DNA from: Planctomycetaceae bacterium
GTDB lineage: Bacteria > Planctomycetota > Phycisphaerae > Phycisphaerales > SM1A02
Direction: 5' to 3'
Length of the DNA: 64,000 nt
Assembly: GCA_947490615.1 (NCBI GenBank)
Contig: CANLHK010000003.1
Location: 248,001-312,000 of the forward strand
Position numbers and translations under genes: made by a program. Under the pieces are notes generated by a model, which made no database searches, was not told the DNA's origin, and was given only the letters and a program-made list of their open reading frames with translations. Below, piece by piece: positions 52,500 to 61,855 of the stretch (positions are counted from its first letter, which is position 1; every line of letters begins with the position of its first letter).

Positions 52500-55400
52500 G
52501 AGTGCGTGCGTGCGGCCGCGTCGATGCGATCGACGACCTTCTTTGGGTCGCGCAGCCAATCCATGCAAGAGACGCGGATGATCTGCCAGCCCAATGCGCT
52601 CAGTACGCCATCGCGCACCACTTCGCGATCGATGCTTGTGGGCGCTGCGGCGTAGAAGGCTCCATCGAGTTCAACACCAAGCACCCAGCGCTCGGGTGCG
52701 GTGCGTTTTGCCAGACCGAGACTCACGCGATACTCGCGCGATCGACCAACATGGAGATCGACCTTCCAGCCGCGCGCTTCAAGCGCACTCGCCAGCGCGC
52801 GTTCGACGGCCGACACATCAATCTCGCGTGGCGGCGTGCCTGACTCGCGCGCGGTCGGCACCGTGCCGAACTCTGCAAACGCGAGGTAATCGCGGAGATC
52901 CTGCGCCCCCTTGGAGATGCACTTCGCGGGATCGAGTTCGCTCGCGCGAATCGAGCTGAAGAGCATGACCTTCTCTCGTGCGCGGGTGACGGCGACATTG
53001 AGGCGTCGCTCGCCGCCCGAGAGATTGAGCGGACCGAAGTTGTGGTAGAGCGCGCCCGAGGCGTCGCGTCCGTAACAGATCGAGAAGAGCATCGTGGCGC
53101 GTTCGTCGCCTTGGACATTCTCGAGGTTCTTGATGAACACACCGTCGCCAAGTGCGGCGGCTTCGGCCACGCGCTCGCGGAGTTTGCCATCCTTGTCGAC
53201 CGCTTCGTCGAAGAGGTCCTGCACCAGAGTCTGTTGCGCCTCACTGAAGGTCACCACGCCGATCGAACGATTGGCTGTGCAGGCGTCGTCATCGAGCAAG
53301 CGCCGGACCAATTCCGCCACGACTGCTTCGGCCTCGGCGCGATTGGTTGCCGTGCCGCCGCGGTCGTAGACGCCTGAAACAAAGCGGAACTCGACGCCAA
53401 GATTTGGATGCGCCGCATGAGGCGAGGGGAAAGTCTGCAAGCGCCCGCCGTAACTCTTGCGGTTGGAAAACTCGATCAGGCGCTCGTCGCGCGAGCGGTA
53501 ATGCCAGAGCAGACTCCGTTGGGGGATGCCTGAGGCGATCGACTCTTCAAGCACGCTGTCGAGGGGTTCGAGCGCATCCGCGAGTGCGGCTTCGTTCGAC
53601 GCTGCGTCACCTTCGCCTGAGTCTTTGCGATCAAAGAAGTTCGTCGGCGGAAGTTGCTTGGAGTCTCCAACGATGACGCTCGCCTTGCCGCGGGAGATCG
53701 CGCAGGCCGCGTCCCAGACAGGCACCTGGCTGGCTTCATCAAAGACCACGAGATCAAACAGGGGAAACTCAGCAGGGAGAAGCGTGGTGGCCGAGAGCGG
53801 ACTCGCCAACACAATCGGTTTGATGGCGGCGATTGCTGCGGCTCCTTCGAGCATGACCCTGCGAATCGGCCGACGAATCGTGGTCAGCGCGCGAAGTTCT
53901 TGCACGGTGCGCAGCGCGCGGCGCATGCCTTCGTCGTCGTCGGCTGCATCGAGCGCTGCCCGCGCGCGATCGCGCACTTGGGTGGCCACCGCATCGGCCG
54001 CGCCCTTGCGGTACTCGCTGATACTCGTCAGGAGTGTCTTACGAAGCGCGTCCATCTTGTCCGAGGCGCACTCGGAAAGTCCGATCTCTTCGCGCAGACG
54101 AGAGCGCGTCCAGGCCAGCAGCAACGCGGCCTCGGTGGCGTGCTCGGCCGCCTGTGTTGAAAGTGCGCCACTGAAGAGCGCGTTCACCACGGCGGCGAGT
54201 CCCTGTTCGTTGGCCGCCGCGCGCGCGACGGTGCAAGCACTCCATGCGGGAAGTTCGGCGGCGTGCGCGGCCAGTCGGTCGAGTCGTTCACGCACTGCCG
54301 AAAGCTCGACGCCCTTGGCCAAAAACGCGGGAGTTCCAGTGATGGTCCGCTCGAGCTCCTGCACGCGCTGCTCAAAGAGTTCAAGCGGTGTGGCAAGCGC
54401 GTCGACCACCGCAGGCAGCGTCGACTGCGCGACGGCGTTGGGGGCGTGGCTTGCGATCGATGCGCTGTCATTGGGGAAGTTGCTGCGCATCAACGCCGCC
54501 GCGGCATCGGCGCGAACGGTCGCTGCTTCGATGGCCTTGAAGTCCACGCGTCCATCGGGTTGCGCGAAGCGTGTGAGTGTTGCAGCGTGTGGCGCACCAA
54601 GGCGAATCGCTTCGGCCAAACGATGGAGACGCTCCAACTCGTCGAGCACGGCCTGGTGGCCACGCGGCGGCGCGCTCTTGGAAACACGCACGAGTTCAGC
54701 GCGGGCCTTTCGCGCACTGAGCCAACGGAACAGCACGAATTTCTCGCGTGTGGCGCGCAGGTCGCCCATGAGCGTCGCAAGCGGAAGATCGACAACGGCG
54801 CGGTCGTAGGCAGCGGACAACTCCGTCTCGGCACTGGCGGAAGCCGCGCACGCGCTGAGCGCCGTGCGCAGTTGCGACTGTCGTTGCGCATGATCGCTGG
54901 CCAACGCGCATTCCACGAGAAATGCCGCGCTCGGCACGGAGTTCGCGCCCGCGCCGCTCCCCTCGGTCTCAAGCAGCGCGCGCGCCAACGCGAGCAGTTG
55001 GCTCATCAAGGTGATGGTGCGCGGAGGCGTCACGCCAAGCATCGCGGCCAAGGCAGTGCAGGATCTTGCCGCCGCCGCAGCGTGCTGTGAGGCTTCCTGC
55101 GCGAGCTCGCGCGATGCCGTGGCCACTTCAGCGGTGCAAGGTGCGCGCAGTGAGAAGTCACCAAGATGCGTGAGGGTTCCCTCAGCGAGTTCGTCGATGC
55201 GTCCCGCCAACGCGGCGACGGCATCGAGTCGCAATTCAATCGCCTTGGCGGTCAGCTCTGCGGGCAGCACGCCATCAAGTGCGGTGGCGAGTAGTTGCTC
55301 CGTGGTGAGTGCGGCCTCCTCGCCGCCGCGGTGCCATTGCGCTTGAACGCAGCGTTCAATGGCGTCCTGCGCGGTCATGCCGTTGCCGCGAGCTCCATGC

Positions 55401-57742
55401 AGCGCTGCGCAGGCTCGCGTGAGTCGTTCGCGCACTTGGTCGAGCGCCGCTGCGACTTCGCTGAATTGCCGCGACCGCGGCGCAGCGCGCGCCTCGAGTT
55501 CATCGAGGGACTGCTTGATCTGCGCTACGAAACTCGGCTTCGTCGCGTGATCGGCGTGGAGATCGAGCGCGAAGGATCCGAGCCCGACTTTGCGAAGGCG
55601 CTCAGACACGACTTCAAGCGCCGCGCTCTTCTCAGCGATGAAGAGCACGCGCTGTCCACGCGCAAGACTCTCGCAGAGAAGGTTGGTGATGGTCTGACTC
55701 TTGCCTGTTCCTGGTGGGCCTTGCAACACGAAGGTCGCGCCCGCTGCTGCCGACACAATGGCGGCAATCTGCGAGGAATCCGCGGCAAGCGGCAGGCGAA
55801 CGCTCTTGAACGGCGCAGCCTTCTCGACCTCTTCTGGTGCGATCAAGCGGGCGCGACGGATCGACTCCGACGCGCTTCGATCAAGCAGCGAGCGCACGAC
55901 GGGATGTTGGAGGAGCGGCGTGGCGCGCGCGCGCATCTCCTCGAAGATCGGGAGCTTCTTGAAGGAGTAGTTGCCCAGTTTCGCCGTCGCCAGCACGCGC
56001 GCACCTGGCACATCGACGACGGCTTTGCGCACGCGTGCGAGGAGCATGGGCACATCGATGCCGTGCTCGTCCTCAGAAATCGCGGCGGCCAAAGCAAGGT
56101 CGAGGCCGTGGTTGTCGCGCAGGTACTCGACAAGCGCAGCGTTGGGCACGGTGTCTTCGGCAACGGGCACGACGCGAAAGCCTTCGCTGCGGGAGATGCG
56201 TTCCATCTCAACGGGCACCAGGAGAAGCGGGGCCTGCAGGTGTTTGGACGGATCGGCGTCGCGGTACTCGAGGAAACCCACCGCGACATAGAGCGAGCGC
56301 GCGCCCGTCTCTTCGAGTGAGCTCTTGCCGTCGCGGTAGGCCTTGGTCGCGCGCTTGAAGAGCTCGGCCTCTTCGTGCGTCGAGCGCATCCAGCCGCGTT
56401 CGAGTTCGGCGATGGAGGCGCCAGCCTCAGCTCCGCGCGTTGAACCACGCGCCACGAGCTTCATCGGCTTCTCGTTCCACAGCAGATCCTCCAGCGTTGC
56501 CAGCGCGGTCTCATTCTCGATGAGGAGTCCGATGCCTGATTTCTCGCGATCATTCAAGAGGCGATTGCGACGCGTCAGATCGAGCAGTCGTTTGCGCCAG
56601 CCTTCGAGACGCAGTTCATGCGCGGTGCGCTTCGGTTTTGGAAGCGGCGGAAGTCCCGTGGGTTGCACGACGCGAAACTCACGGCTCTCAACGGTGCGGC
56701 GCGTGGTGTGGACGCGCTGCTGTCCTGCTTCAAGCCGCTCAGGAAGCGGATGAAATCCTGCGCGCCGCGCCGCAGCGACATCAAGGACCCGCAATGACTC
56801 GGTCGCCTCGCGGACAAAGCGCTCGCCCGAAGCCAACGCGTCACCAAACGACAAGCGCGCTGCGCAGGCGCCTGTGGCTTCGATCACACGAAACTCACCA
56901 AGCTCGATGCGATTCACCAGCCGCGACGGTCCGTCGTGCACGGCGTCGGCAAAGTCATCGTCCCCTGTCGCAAAGCCAACAACAGCGTGGGCATCACCAA
57001 GCGCGATGACCGTCGAGAGCCCCGCGCTTTCCAGCATCGCTGCCAGCGTGACTGAGAGATCGAGGCAGTTTCCCGCGCCATCACCCAAGACATCCGCCGC
57101 CATGCGCACCTTCTGACCAGCCTCTTCGAAACTCGGCATCGCAAGGATGTAGGTGATGTTGCGTTCGGCGAGTGCTTCGTAACAAGCTTCGGCGATGCGC
57201 TGCACGCGCTCAGGGTTTCGTGAGATGCAGCCGTCGAGCGCGCCGTTTCCTGTGCGCTTCTCGAGCCGCGCCGACGCCGCAAGCAGAAGCGTCCGCAGCG
57301 CAGGCGAGTTGGGCGTGACGAACGACGCGAGTGCCTCGCAGGCGGCCGTCAGTCCGCACCAATGCGAGGCGGGAACGACGACCAATCGATGGTGTCCAGT
57401 GGCGAGGATGCGTCCATCGGCGTGTTGCAGTGTCGCGACGAGATCAATCGATTCGCGTTCCGTCGAGCGATTGAGGATCGGCACAGGAAGGACGAAGGCC
57501 GAAGTGTCGACGGCGAGCGAACTGCCCGCGGCCATCGTTTCGATTCCTTGCGCGTAGGGAAGCGTGGACTGCCCATCGATGGTGAGATGCAGCACGGTGC
57601 CGTGCAGGCGTTCGTACGCGCGCACGATCACGGCGCGAACGCACGGAACTCCATTGAGCTCGAGCGACGCCGCGGTGGTCGCAGCGGCATCGAAACTCAA
57701 CTCCGCAGCGCGGGCGGTTCCCGTGGTCAAGACTTCTTCCAT
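52496..57742 (-). CDS. DUF4011 SF1 helicase with nuclease-like C-terminus (Hhe-like)
   Basis: 1748 residues. Residues about 215-260 look transglutaminase-like (GAGNCLDLS and GDAHAVVG giving a Cys/His pair). DUF4011 begins near 380 (KRLLDLTRRNRLLN). The SF1 helicase is split by a long helical insert: Walker A GPPGTGKSQTI near 675, Walker B VVFDEASQVP near 1333, VGDSKQLPPTNFF, and motif VI NVAVTRAREKVMLFSS near 1585. The last 110 residues resemble the Vsr/MTES_1575 restriction-like fold (GVELDGAFYAA, RDGVLSALGWQIIRV, DWLRDPKKVV); the Asp expected in the strand before GVELDG appears to be Ser. This order matches the single-gene DUF4011-helicase-Vsr (Hhe) antiphage system. No other defence genes adjoin. 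Confidence 0.88.
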   Translation of the reverse strand: MEEVLTTGTARAAELSFDAAATTAASLELNGVPCVRAVIVRAYERLHGTVLHLTIDGQSTLPYAQGIETMAAGSSLAVDTSAFVLPVPILNRSTERESIDLVATLQHADGRILATGHHRLVVVPASHWCGLTAACEALASFVTPNSPALRTLLLAASARLEKRTGNGALDGCISRNPERVQRIAEACYEALAERNITYILAMPSFEEAGQKVRMAADVLGDGAGNCLDLSVTLAAMLESAGLSTVIALGDAHAVVGFATGDDDFADAVHDGPSRLVNRIELGEFRVIEATGACAARLSFGDALASGERFVREATESLRVLDVAAARRAGFHPLPERLEAGQQRVHTTRRTVESREFRVVQPTGLPPLPKPKRTAHELRLEGWRKRLLDLTRRNRLLNDREKSGIGLLIENETALATLEDLLWNEKPMKLVARGSTRGAEAGASIAELERGWMRSTHEEAELFKRATKAYRDGKSSLEETGARSLYVAVGFLEYRDADPSKHLQAPLLLVPVEMERISRSEGFRVVPVAEDTVPNAALVEYLRDNHGLDLALAAAISEDEHGIDVPMLLARVRKAVVDVPGARVLATAKLGNYSFKKLPIFEEMRARATPLLQHPVVRSLLDRSASESIRRARLIAPEEVEKAAPFKSVRLPLAADSSQIAAIVSAAAGATFVLQGPPGTGKSQTITNLLCESLARGQRVLFIAEKSAALEVVSERLRKVGLGSFALDLHADHATKPSFVAQIKQSLDELEARAAPRSRQFSEVAAALDQVRERLTRACAALHGARGNGMTAQDAIERCVQAQWHRGGEEAALTTEQLLATALDGVLPAELTAKAIELRLDAVAALAGRIDELAEGTLTHLGDFSLRAPCTAEVATASRELAQEASQHAAAAARSCTALAAMLGVTPPRTITLMSQLLALARALLETEGSGAGANSVPSAAFLVECALASDHAQRQSQLRTALSACAASASAETELSAAYDRAVVDLPLATLMGDLRATREKFVLFRWLSARKARAELVRVSKSAPPRGHQAVLDELERLHRLAEAIRLGAPHAATLTRFAQPDGRVDFKAIEAATVRADAAAALMRSNFPNDSASIASHAPNAVAQSTLPAVVDALATPLELFEQRVQELERTITGTPAFLAKGVELSAVRERLDRLAAHAAELPAWSACTVARAAANEQGLAAVVNALFSGALSTQAAEHATEAALLLAWTRSRLREEIGLSECASDKMDALRKTLLTSISEYRKGAADAVATQVRDRARAALDAADDDEGMRRALRTVQELRALTTIRRPIRRVMLEGAAAIAAIKPIVLASPLSATTLLPAEFPLFDLVVFDEASQVPVWDAACAISRGKASVIVGDSKQLPPTNFFDRKDSGEGDAASNEAALADALEPLDSVLEESIASGIPQRSLLWHYRSRDERLIEFSNRKSYGGRLQTFPSPHAAHPNLGVEFRFVSGVYDRGGTATNRAEAEAVVAELVRRLLDDDACTANRSIGVVTFSEAQQTLVQDLFDEAVDKDGKLRERVAEAAALGDGVFIKNLENVQGDERATMLFSICYGRDASGALYHNFGPLNLSGGERRLNVAVTRAREKVMLFSSIRASELDPAKCISKGAQDLRDYLAFAEFGTVPTARESGTPPREIDVSAVERALASALEARGWKVDLHVGRSREYRVSLGLAKRTAPERWVLGVELDGAFYAAAPTSIDREVVRDGVLSALGWQIIRVSCMDWLRDPKKVVDRIDAAARTHS

Positions 57743-57749
57743 GGCGCGC

Positions 57750-57755
57750 AGTATG
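57750..57755 (-). promoter_or_regulatory. -10-like box CATACT of the helicase gene
   Basis: CATACT on the minus strand ends seven bases before the ATG at 57742; no ribosome-binding site. Confidence 0.4.
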
Positions 57756-57889
57756 CCGTGCCTCGCGGCGCGTGCGATGCGATGGAGGGGTTATCCGCGC
57801 GGAGAAATGGGGAGTGCGGCAGCGCGCGACGGCGCGTTTCGCTCGTGCGGAACCGTGTCGTTGCAGGCGGAGTTGGTGGTATTCTCTCG

Positions 57890-57895
57890 CGTTGG
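57890..57895 (+). promoter_or_regulatory. -10 box TATTCT upstream of the mutase gene
   Basis: TATTCT lies 38 bases before the ATG at 57934. A weak AGGA occurs in the leader. Confidence 0.35.
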
Positions 57896-57933
57896 ATTCG
57901 ACGCCCGACCGCGCTTCCCTAGGACTCTTGCCG

Positions 57934-59667
57934 ATGACCACCGCGAATTCCGCAGCCAACACTGGAACCAACACTGGAACCAACACGGGATCCAACACGG
58001 GAACCAACTCGGGAACCACGACCGGCGCCACCACCACGCCGCGCGTCGACCCTGAGACCGTCACCATCTCGGGCTACGCCGTGGCCGAGCGCTACGGACC
58101 CGATTCGGTGCAGACCGTCGATCCGTCAGATCCTACGAAAGCGCATGCGCGCATCGGTGAGGCGGGTCAGTATCCATTTACGCGCGGCGTGCACAAGACG
58201 ATGTATCGCTCGCGGCTTTGGACCATGCGTCAGTTTGCGGGCTTCGGCTCGGCCGACGACACCAACAAGCGCTTCAAGTATCTGCTCAGTAACGCCAAGG
58301 GCACCAAGGCCAACACGGGTCTCTCGACGGCGTTCGACTTGCCGACGCTCATGGGTCGCGACTCCGACGATGCACTGAGCTCGGGCGAGGTTGGCCGTTG
58401 CGGCGTCGCCATCGCCTCGATCGAGGACATGCATCGTCTTTATGCCGACATTCCAATCGGCGAGGTCACGGTCTCGCAGACGATCAACGCGCCCGCCGCG
58501 GTGATCTGGGGCATGTATCTCGCGCATGCACAGGAGCGCAACATTCCGTGGACGGCGCTCGGCGGCACGCTGCAGAACGACATCCTCAAGGAATTCCACG
58601 CGCAGAACGAGTTCATCTATCCGCCCGAGCCGCATGTGAAGCTCGTGGTCGACACGATTGAGTTCGCGTCGCAACACTTGCCCAAGTGGAACTCGGTGTC
58701 GATCTCGGGTTACCACATTCGTGAGGCGGGTTCCAACGCGACCCAAGAGCTCGCTTTCACGCTTCGTGACGGCATGGAGTATGTGGAAGAGTGCATCAAG
58801 CGCGGCCTCGATGTCGACGGCTTCGGCCCGCGGCTCTCGTTCTTCTTCAACAGCCACAACGAGTTCTTCGAGGAAATCTGCAAGCTCCGCGCCGCGCGCC
58901 GCATCTGGGCCAAGGCGATGAAGGAGCGTTACGGCGCCAAGAACGAGCGCTCGCTGCTCATGCGCACCCATGTGCAGACCGCGGGTTGCTCGCTCACCGA
59001 GCAGCAGCCGCTCAACAACATCGTGCGCGTCGCGCTGCAGGCGATGGCGGGAGTGCTCGGTGGTTGCCAGAGTCTCCACACCGATTCGATGGACGAGACG
59101 CTTGGACTTCCGACTGAGCAAGCGGTGCGCGTTGCGTTGCGAACCCAGCAGATCATCGCCCATGAGTCGGGTGTGCATCGCACCATTGATCCGCTTGGCG
59201 GCTCGTGGTTCGTTGAGGCGCTCACCGACCAGATGGAGAAGGACGCCAACGCGATCATCAAAGAGATCGACGACATGGGCGGTGTGGTCGCGGGTGTGCA
59301 CAAGGGGTACTTCCGTCGCTCGATCGCCGAGGCGAGCTATCGCTTTGGCCAGGAGATGGAGGCGGGCGACCGCATCGTCGTCGGCATGAACGCCTATCCC
59401 GAGGGCAACGACGAGAAGCAAGTCGACATCCTTGAGATCCCGCACACCGTCGAGACTGAGCAGAACGCGCGTCTGGCCAAGATGCGCGCCGCGCGCTCGA
59501 ACGACGAGGTCAAGCGTGCGCTGGCCGCGATTCGCGATGCGGCACGCAAGGGCGAGAATGTGATGCCCTCACTCGTCGCGGCCTCGCTGGTGCGTTGCAC
59601 CCTCGGCGAGCAAGTCCAAGCGATGGCCGATGTCTATGGGCGCTACTCGGGTGGGCCTGAGTGGTGA
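57934..59667 (+). CDS. Acyl-CoA mutase large subunit (methylmalonyl/isobutyryl type)
   Basis: 577 residues from the ATG at 57934. TIM-barrel mutase with [43 protein letters not shown] (His261) and [19 protein letters not shown]. The C-terminal cobalamin-binding domain is absent, so a separate B12-binding subunit is required; none is in the window. The Tyr of TMY (Tyr91) is as in methylmalonyl-CoA mutase, but the substrate-carboxylate Arg position reads Gln224 (KEFHAQNEF), as in isobutyryl-CoA mutases. Residues 9-32 are a Thr/Asn/Gly low-complexity tail encoded by 12-base tandem repeats. Substrate therefore uncertain. Confidence 0.9.
   Translation: MTTANSAANTGTNTGTNTGSNTGTNSGTTTGATTTPRVDPETVTISGYAVAERYGPDSVQTVDPSDPTKAHARIGEAGQYPFTRGVHKTMYRSRLWTMRQFAGFGSADDTNKRFKYLLSNAKGTKANTGLSTAFDLPTLMGRDSDDALSSGEVGRCGVAIASIEDMHRLYADIPIGEVTVSQTINAPAAVIWGMYLAHAQERNIPWTALGGTLQNDILKEFHAQNEFIYPPEPHVKLVVDTIEFASQHLPKWNSVSISGYHIREAGSNATQELAFTLRDGMEYVEECIKRGLDVDGFGPRLSFFFNSHNEFFEEICKLRAARRIWAKAMKERYGAKNERSLLMRTHVQTAGCSLTEQQPLNNIVRVALQAMAGVLGGCQSLHTDSMDETLGLPTEQAVRVALRTQQIIAHESGVHRTIDPLGGSWFVEALTDQMEKDANAIIKEIDDMGGVVAGVHKGYFRRSIAEASYRFGQEMEAGDRIVVGMNAYPEGNDEKQVDILEIPHTVETEQNARLAKMRAARSNDEVKRALAAIRDAARKGENVMPSLVAASLVRCTLGEQVQAMADVYGRYSGGPEW
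57958..58029 (+). repeat. 12-base tandem repeat, about six copies, in frame
   Basis: AACACTGGAACC occurs twice exactly (57958-57981), then drifts (AACACGGGATCC, AACACGGGAACC, AACTCGGGAACC, ACGACCGGCGCC). Each unit encodes N-T-G-T or a variant inside the mutase N-terminus. Being a multiple of three, copy changes keep the frame. Confidence 0.9.
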
Positions 59668-59694
59668 GCTCGTCGGTGCGTCCTGGCAATGCGT

Positions 59695-59700
59695 TAGCAT
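59695..59700 (+). promoter_or_regulatory. -10 box TAGCAT, leaderless spacing
   Basis: TAGCAT ends six bases before the ATG at 59707. Confidence 0.45.
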
Positions 59701-59706
59701 GCCGCC

Positions 59707-60321
59707 ATGCGCCACCTCATCACAGCTCTCGTGGCCGCCATCGCCGTGTTCATGTGGGGATTTATCGCGTGGGCCGCTGTTGGGCTCTATGACTTCGCTA
59801 CCCCGACGACTCCCAACGACGCGAAGATCGTTGCCGCGCTTGATGAGCATCTGAACACCGAGGGCGCGTACTTCCTCCCTTCCATGCCCACGGGTTACGG
59901 AGCCGAGCCGAAGGACGAGGCGCAGAAAGCTGTCTTCGACGACTTCGAGACGCGATTGCGCAAGGGTCCCGTCGCATTGGTGTTCTTCCATCCCAGTGGC
60001 ATGGAGCCGATGGAGCCGAGCGAGTTGGTCAAGGGCTTCATCATCGAGTTCGCCTCGGCGCTCCTGCTGAGTTGCGTGCTCTCGGCGGTTGTTGGTGGAG
60101 TGAAGCGAAAGCTCATGGTCGGTTTCACCATCGCGCTCTTTGCAGCGACGGCGGCCCACGGCGTGATGGGCAACTTCATGCACATTCCAACGCTCTTTAC
60201 CCTCGCGATGTGGATGGATGTCGTGATCGCGTGGACCATCGCCTCGGCGGTGATCGCCAACATGCTTGTCTGCTGCGACAAGAAGTGCGCCGCCAAGAAA
60301 TCGGCTGCGGCGGCGGCGTAG
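59707..60321 (+). CDS. Small polytopic membrane protein, unknown
   Basis: 204 residues. First hydrophobic segment at residues 4-27 (ALVAAIAVFMWGFIAWAAVG), a soluble loop of about 80 residues rich in Pro/Glu, then three C-terminal membrane segments and a Cys/Lys-rich tail (CCDKKCAAKKSAAAAA). The loop phrase ALVFFHPSGMEPMEPSEL is distinctive but matches no family I can name. Lies between the mutase and hisS, each with its own promoter box. Confidence 0.75.
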   Translation: MRHLITALVAAIAVFMWGFIAWAAVGLYDFATPTTPNDAKIVAALDEHLNTEGAYFLPSMPTGYGAEPKDEAQKAVFDDFETRLRKGPVALVFFHPSGMEPMEPSELVKGFIIEFASALLLSCVLSAVVGGVKRKLMVGFTIALFAATAAHGVMGNFMHIPTLFTLAMWMDVVIAWTIASAVIANMLVCCDKKCAAKKSAAAAA

Positions 60322-60342
60322 GCGATCAACGGAAGGGTGCGT

Positions 60343-60348
60343 TACGCT
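60343..60348 (+). promoter_or_regulatory. -10 box TACGCT before hisS
   Basis: TACGCT ends nine bases before the ATG at 60358. Confidence 0.45.
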
Positions 60349-60357
60349 CCGCGCTCC

Positions 60358-61689
60358 ATGTCGACCCATTCGTTTCAGGCCCCCAAGGGCACGCGTGATT
60401 TCTATCCAGCCGATCTTGGTGTGCGCAGGCACATCGAAGCGGCGTGGCGCAGCGCGTCGATCGATTGTGGCTTTGACGAGATCGAGGGGCCGACCTTTGA
60501 GCACCTCGAGTTGTTCACCGCGAAGTCGGGTGAGGGCATCGTCAATGAGCTCTTCAGCTTTCGTCGCGCGGGCGGCGAGAACGATTACGCCTTGCGGCCT
60601 GAGTTCACGCCCACGCTTGCGCGCATGGTCGCCGCGCGCGCGGGCTCGCTGCCTGTGCCTGTGAAGTGGTTCGCCATTCCCAACATGTTCCGCGCCGAGC
60701 GTCCGCAGCGCGGCAGACTGCGCGAGTTTGTCCAGTGGAACATCGACACCTGTGGCGTCGAAGGCGCTGCGACGGATGTCGATGTCATCGCTGTGGCGAT
60801 CCTCGCGCTCGAGCGACTTGGTCTGACTCCCAACGATGTGCAGGTGCGCCTCTCGCACCGTGCCGCGATCGCGCGGGTGCTCGGCGCGTTGGGCGTTCCA
60901 GCCGAGAAAGCCGCGGACGCGATGACGCTCCTCGATCGTCGCGACAAACTCAAGCCCGAAGAGTTCGCGCAGCGCGCTGAGGCACTCGGACTTTCTGCCG
61001 AGGGCGTGGCGCGCTTTGACGCAGCTGCACGCGCGACGCAGCGCCTGAGTGAACCGCTCGCGGCGTTGGCCGCGCGCATCGGCGTACCTGTCGAAGAGTT
61101 CGCAGCGCTCGATGAGGTTCGCACCGCAGCGTCTCGTGCGGGCATCCTCGATTGGTGCACCGTCGACATCGGCATCGTGCGCGGACTCGCCTACTACACG
61201 GGCACTGTGTTTGAGGTCCACGAGACTTCAGGCGCCGAGCGCGCGGTGGCGGGGGGCGGCCGCTACGACGGACTCGTCGAACTCTTCGGCGGACCGAAGA
61301 TGCCCGCCTGTGGCTTTGGCATGGGCGATGTCGTCCTGGCCAATGTCCTGCGTGATCGCAAGCTGCTTCCTGATGATGGCGCGACGCTCTTGCCGCGTCC
61401 TGACGCGTTTGTGATTTCTGCGGGCGGCGAACTCGCCGAGGCGGAGTTGCCACGCCTCGTCATGGAGTTGCGCCGCGCGGGGCTTCATGTGCGCACGAGT
61501 TCCAAGGCCACGCGCAATGTTGGAAAGCTCCTCGGCGATGCGGGCAAAAACCGCGCGCGCACCGCAGTCATCCTCGGAAACGAATTGGCCGAGGGCAGCG
61601 TCGCGCTCAAGAATCTTGACGCGGGCTCGCAGCTGGTCACGCCGCTCATTGGCCTAGCGGACGCTGTGAAGGCCATCGTCCGCGGCTGA
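60358..61689 (+). CDS. hisS: Histidyl-tRNA synthetase
   Basis: 443 residues. Class II synthetase: motif 2 with MFRAERPQRGRLREFVQWNI, the HisA motif DIGIVRGLAYYTGTVFEV, and motif 3 near GGGRYDGLVELFGG. A C-terminal anticodon-binding domain (from about residue 340) is complete. Charges tRNA-His with histidine in the cytoplasm. An in-frame GTG at 60337 lies over the -10 box and is rejected. Confidence 0.96.
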   Translation: MSTHSFQAPKGTRDFYPADLGVRRHIEAAWRSASIDCGFDEIEGPTFEHLELFTAKSGEGIVNELFSFRRAGGENDYALRPEFTPTLARMVAARAGSLPVPVKWFAIPNMFRAERPQRGRLREFVQWNIDTCGVEGAATDVDVIAVAILALERLGLTPNDVQVRLSHRAAIARVLGALGVPAEKAADAMTLLDRRDKLKPEEFAQRAEALGLSAEGVARFDAAARATQRLSEPLAALAARIGVPVEEFAALDEVRTAASRAGILDWCTVDIGIVRGLAYYTGTVFEVHETSGAERAVAGGGRYDGLVELFGGPKMPACGFGMGDVVLANVLRDRKLLPDDGATLLPRPDAFVISAGGELAEAELPRLVMELRRAGLHVRTSSKATRNVGKLLGDAGKNRARTAVILGNELAEGSVALKNLDAGSQLVTPLIGLADAVKAIVRG

Positions 61690-61855
61690 GCGCCCGATTA
61701 TCAGGTGACTTCCCTTTCAAGTCGGTCTGCACGGAGGAGTTCGACGCCATCGTCGGACTTCTCGGTCGCGCGGCTCACTTCACCCCATTTTCCTGCCGAT
61801 CACGGGGCGTCCGAACAAGTGCTCGGATGTGTTTTGTCGCTCTGGAGGTTTCGCG

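Noticed and set aside
52496-57742. Reading the helicase as part of a multi-gene restriction system
   Set aside because: No methyltransferase, specificity subunit or other nuclease gene lies on either side.
59569-61221. 550-codon open frame on the minus strand
   Set aside because: Covers the ends of three well-supported plus-strand genes, including hisS motifs; no protein-like features.
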